NCBI RefSeq assembly: GCF_018555435.2
Contig: NZ_JAFEJT020000032.1
Span: forward strand, 1 to 35,824
DNA length: 35,824 nt
Source: Bifidobacterium amazonense
GTDB lineage: Bacteria > Actinomycetota > Actinomycetes > Actinomycetales > Bifidobacteriaceae
Reading direction: 5' to 3'
A program made the position numbers and the translations under genes. Below are positions 33,927 through 35,824 of this stretch, piece by piece; the first letter of the stretch is position 1; every line of letters starts with the position of its first letter. The notes below the pieces were generated by a model. The model did no database searches, was not told where the DNA came from, and saw only the letters and a program-made list of their open reading frames with translations.

Positions 33927-33954
33927 ATTATCAAATGCGCGCATTGCCCGCCAA
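33927..33954 (-). promoter_or_regulatory. Probable pdxS promoter (TTGGCG-16-GATAAT)
   Basis: On the minus strand, TTGGCG (33949-33954) is followed after 16 bases by GATAAT (33927-33932), 5 of 6 matches to the -10 consensus. Transcription would begin near 33920, giving a leader of about 80 bases before the pdxS ATG at 33839. The direct repeats described next abut the -35 box. Confidence 0.65.
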
Positions 33955-33982
33955 TGGACCAGTCCAATTCGGACCAGTCCAA
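33955..33982 (-). promoter_or_regulatory. Duplicated TTGGACTGGTCC site, candidate PdxR operator
   Basis: On the minus strand TTGGACTGGTCC occurs twice in direct orientation with a 15-bp period (plus-strand copies 33956-33967 and 33971-33982). MocR-family regulators of the PdxR/GabR type bind direct repeats near the promoter. The repeats lie immediately upstream of the pdxS -35 box, the position of an activator. I see no further copy near the MocR gene start. Confidence 0.65.
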
Positions 33983-34231
33983 TCCGCGCTTTCCTCACCC
34001 ATCCAATTCCACCCCAAGCACGACCGCGCGGCCTGCGCCATGCATCACTCGGCGCCTCGCACGCAGCGTCACGTACTGCCTCACTCTTACCGGCATCATC
34101 TCACGCAACGCACAGCGCGCCGCGTGTCATATCGCATCACCGCGATCAGACCGTAAGAATTCATCTTCGCTTCATCGCGACGCACCATCCGGGCAACGGC
34201 TCCGACAGATCACACGCGTACCACTGGAATC

Positions 34232-35767
34232 ATGCAGATCAGGATGGCCGCTCAGCACTGCGCACAAGTCCGAATGCCCTCCCCCGCGTCCCGCACGGCC
34301 GCGTCCACAGCCGCATCCCGCGCCGCACGCATCGTCTCAGCACCCGCGCACGTCATCTCAACGCCCGCACGCACCACCGCATCTCCCGCAAACACCGCCG
34401 AACGCCCCTTCCCGACCGTCGAACACACCGCGCACACCACGCACACCGCACCACGCCTGAACCTCGTGCAAACGTTCTCCATCGGCTTCGGCATGCTCGC
34501 CATCGCCGCCGCGTGGGCCATGTACAACGCGTTCGTGCCGATCAAACTCAAGGAACTCGCCGTCCCGACCGCCATCGTCGGCATCGTCATGGGCATCGAC
34601 AACGTATGCGGCTTCACCGTGCAGCCATTGTGCGGCATCCTGTCCGACAAGGTTCGCACCCGCTGGGGCCGCCGCATCCCGTTCGCCCTGTTCGCGATCC
34701 CCGCCGCGGCCGTATGCCTGATGCTCGTCGCCGCCGCGCCGAACGTTCCGCTGACGATCGCCGCGGTCGTCGCCTACGCAGTGCTCATGTCGACCTGTCG
34801 CGCGCCGATCGTCGCGCTCATGCCCGACGTGACCCCCGCCGCGCAGCGCAGCACGGCGAACGGCGTCATCAATTTCATGGGATCGATCGGCAACGTGCTC
34901 GCGCTCGGCGGCGGCAGTCTGCTGTACCGTCGCTGCGGCATGTCGCTCACGTTCGCGGCGGGCGCGCTCGTCATGGTCGGTGCGATCGTCGCACTGACCG
35001 CGCTGGTGCGCGAGCCGGCCGAATTCCGCACGCGACCGCACGAGCCGGCGCAGCTGCCGTTCGTCGGCTGGCGCGAGTTCCGCGACGCGGCGGTCCCGCG
35101 GCTGGATCTCGACGACGATGCGCGACGCAGGTTCCGCACGATACTGCTGATCCTGTTCCTGTACACGATGGGATCGAGCGCGATCGAAACGTATTTCACA
35201 CTGTACGCGACGCACGATCTCGGCATGGACGCGGGCGAGGCGAGCGGCGGACTGGTGTGGTTCGCGGTCAGCGGCATCATGTTCGCGATTCCGGCCGGCT
35301 GGCTGGGCACGAGGTTCGGCCGACGTGCGACGATGGGCACCGGCCTGCTGCTGGCGATGCTGATGCTTGCGCCGATGCCGTGGGTCGGCCGCGCGGAGCT
35401 GCTGCCGTGGCTGGCGTTCGCGTTCGGCATCCTGTGGATGATGGTGCTCGTCAACGCGCTGCCGTGGGCGACCGAACTGGGCGGCACCGAGCACACCGGC
35501 ACGATGACCGCGTACTACTATCTCGCCACGTCGGGCGGCGCGGCGATCAGCCCCGCGCTGTTCGGCCTGATCCAGCAGTATACCGGCACGTACCGGTGGA
35601 TGTTCCTGTATGCGATCGCCGGATTCGCGCTGGCGCTCACGCTGATGCCGTTCGCCGGCGGCAGGTCCAAAGTCGCATCCGAGACCTCCGGCACGTCATC
35701 CGATCGTGCTGACACGCCGGCCCACTGGTCACGCGATGGAAAATCCCCCGCTTTCGCCATCGCGTGA
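34232..35767 (+). CDS. MFS transporter
   Basis: The protein is a 12-helix-type major facilitator (511 residues from ATG 34232). The motif ILSDKVRTRWGRRIPFALF after helix 2-3 is typical of the sugar-type branch related to SLC45/GPH transporters, and NGVINFMGSIGNVLALGGG is in helix 5-6. The first about 75 residues are Ala/Thr/His-rich, low complexity and probably cytoplasmic. The start is uncertain: ATGs at 34232, 34244 and 34274 are all poorly served by ribosome sites. The last about 14 residues and the stop codon fall within a 43-bp palindromic unit. The gene is divergent to pdxS; the substrate is unknown. Confidence 0.8.
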   Translation: MQIRMAAQHCAQVRMPSPASRTAASTAASRAARIVSAPAHVISTPARTTASPANTAERPFPTVEHTAHTTHTAPRLNLVQTFSIGFGMLAIAAAWAMYNAFVPIKLKELAVPTAIVGIVMGIDNVCGFTVQPLCGILSDKVRTRWGRRIPFALFAIPAAAVCLMLVAAAPNVPLTIAAVVAYAVLMSTCRAPIVALMPDVTPAAQRSTANGVINFMGSIGNVLALGGGSLLYRRCGMSLTFAAGALVMVGAIVALTALVREPAEFRTRPHEPAQLPFVGWREFRDAAVPRLDLDDDARRRFRTILLILFLYTMGSSAIETYFTLYATHDLGMDAGEASGGLVWFAVSGIMFAIPAGWLGTRFGRRATMGTGLLLAMLMLAPMPWVGRAELLPWLAFAFGILWMMVLVNALPWATELGGTEHTGTMTAYYYLATSGGAAISPALFGLIQQYTGTYRWMFLYAIAGFALALTLMPFAGGRSKVASETSGTSSDRADTPAHWSRDGKSPAFAIA

Positions 35768-35769
35768 CC
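35727..35769. repeat. 43-bp palindromic unit within the 3' end of the MFS gene
   Basis: GGTCACGCGATGGA starts the unit and CCATCGCGTGACC ends it, with the AAAATC...-type centre. The stop codon of the MFS gene (35765-35767) lies inside the right arm, so the C-terminal residues of the transporter are encoded by the repeat. It is the same length as the units at 21-373. Confidence 0.88.
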
Positions 35770-35777
35770 GGGCACGG

Positions 35778-35820
35778 AGTCACGAGATGGAAAAACGGGC
35801 CGAAATACCATCCCGTGACC
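35778..35820. repeat. 43-bp palindromic unit at the right end of the window
   Basis: The unit starts AGTCACGAGATGG, ends CCATCCCGTGACC, and has an AAAAACGGGC centre. It is separated from the preceding unit by 8 bp, one of the spacer lengths in the left array. The array may continue beyond the window. Confidence 0.85.
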
Positions 35821-35824
35821 TCGT

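Larger units (their letters stand above)
33840..34231. other. Divergent intergenic region between pdxS and the MFS gene
   Basis: The pdxS side carries a promoter (33927-33954) and two direct repeats (33955-33982), listed separately. The MFS side (33983-34231) shows no clear promoter, riboswitch or hairpin that I can support. No gene is seen. Confidence 0.6.

Overview
The window is GC-rich, densely coded bacterial DNA with strong Shine-Dalgarno sites and many ATGA/GTGA/TGATG gene overlaps. Gene content (PLP synthase PdxS/PdxT with a MocR regulator, a five-gene peptide ABC transporter, several cytoplasmic serine hydrolases, a Gram-positive lipoprotein) suggests an actinobacterium, most likely a Bifidobacterium or close relative. 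That assignment is inference. I see no rRNA, tRNA, insertion sequence, phage gene or CRISPR array.

Layout. 1-756: a phased array of 43-bp palindromic units, then shorter TCACG-type hairpins. 757-6689 (minus): 5-oxoproline operon ycsI-like > pxpA > pxpB-pxpC fusion > biotin carboxylase/BCCP. 7069-10632 (plus): class IV PLP aminotransferase, class C-type serine hydrolase, class I glutamine amidotransferase. 18704-10658 (minus): oppA-B-C-D-F followed by two more serine hydrolases, one class C-like and one class A-like. 19192-19371 (minus): a 59-residue protein gene. 21818-19485 (minus): DmpA-type P1 peptidase and M19 dipeptidase. 22241-28661 (plus): a 2-aminoethylphosphonate (AEP) module with an ABC ATPase, a permease-permease-binding-protein fusion, phnW and phnX. 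33839-29108 (minus): pdxS, pdxT, MocR/PdxR-type regulator, isoaspartyl peptidase/asparaginase. 34232-35767 (plus): an MFS transporter whose 3' end is formed by another 43-bp unit.

How the genes may work together. Most of the window fits nitrogen and phosphorus salvage from peptides, modified or D-amino acids and phosphonates. Peptides would enter through Opp, be cleaved by the M19, P1, isoaspartyl and beta-lactamase-fold hydrolases, and give amino acids for the class IV aminotransferase. 5-oxoproline would be opened to glutamate by PxpABC. AEP would enter through the fused transporter and be converted by PhnW and PhnX to acetaldehyde and phosphate. PdxST makes the PLP cofactor used by PhnW, the class IV aminotransferase and the MocR regulator itself.

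The most unusual content is non-coding. (1) Three giant stem-loops around phnW have 22-30 bp perfectly paired but different stems and an almost identical loop; two are arranged head to head in a 305-bp palindrome. (2) The 43-bp palindromic units all have the same length and are separated by exactly 8, 19 or 30 bp, an 11-bp ladder. (3) A 19-bp repeat downstream of phnX occurs as two direct pairs in mirror image, each with a 42-bp period. (4) A duplicated 12-bp site sits directly upstream of the pdxS -35 box, where a PdxR-type activator would bind.
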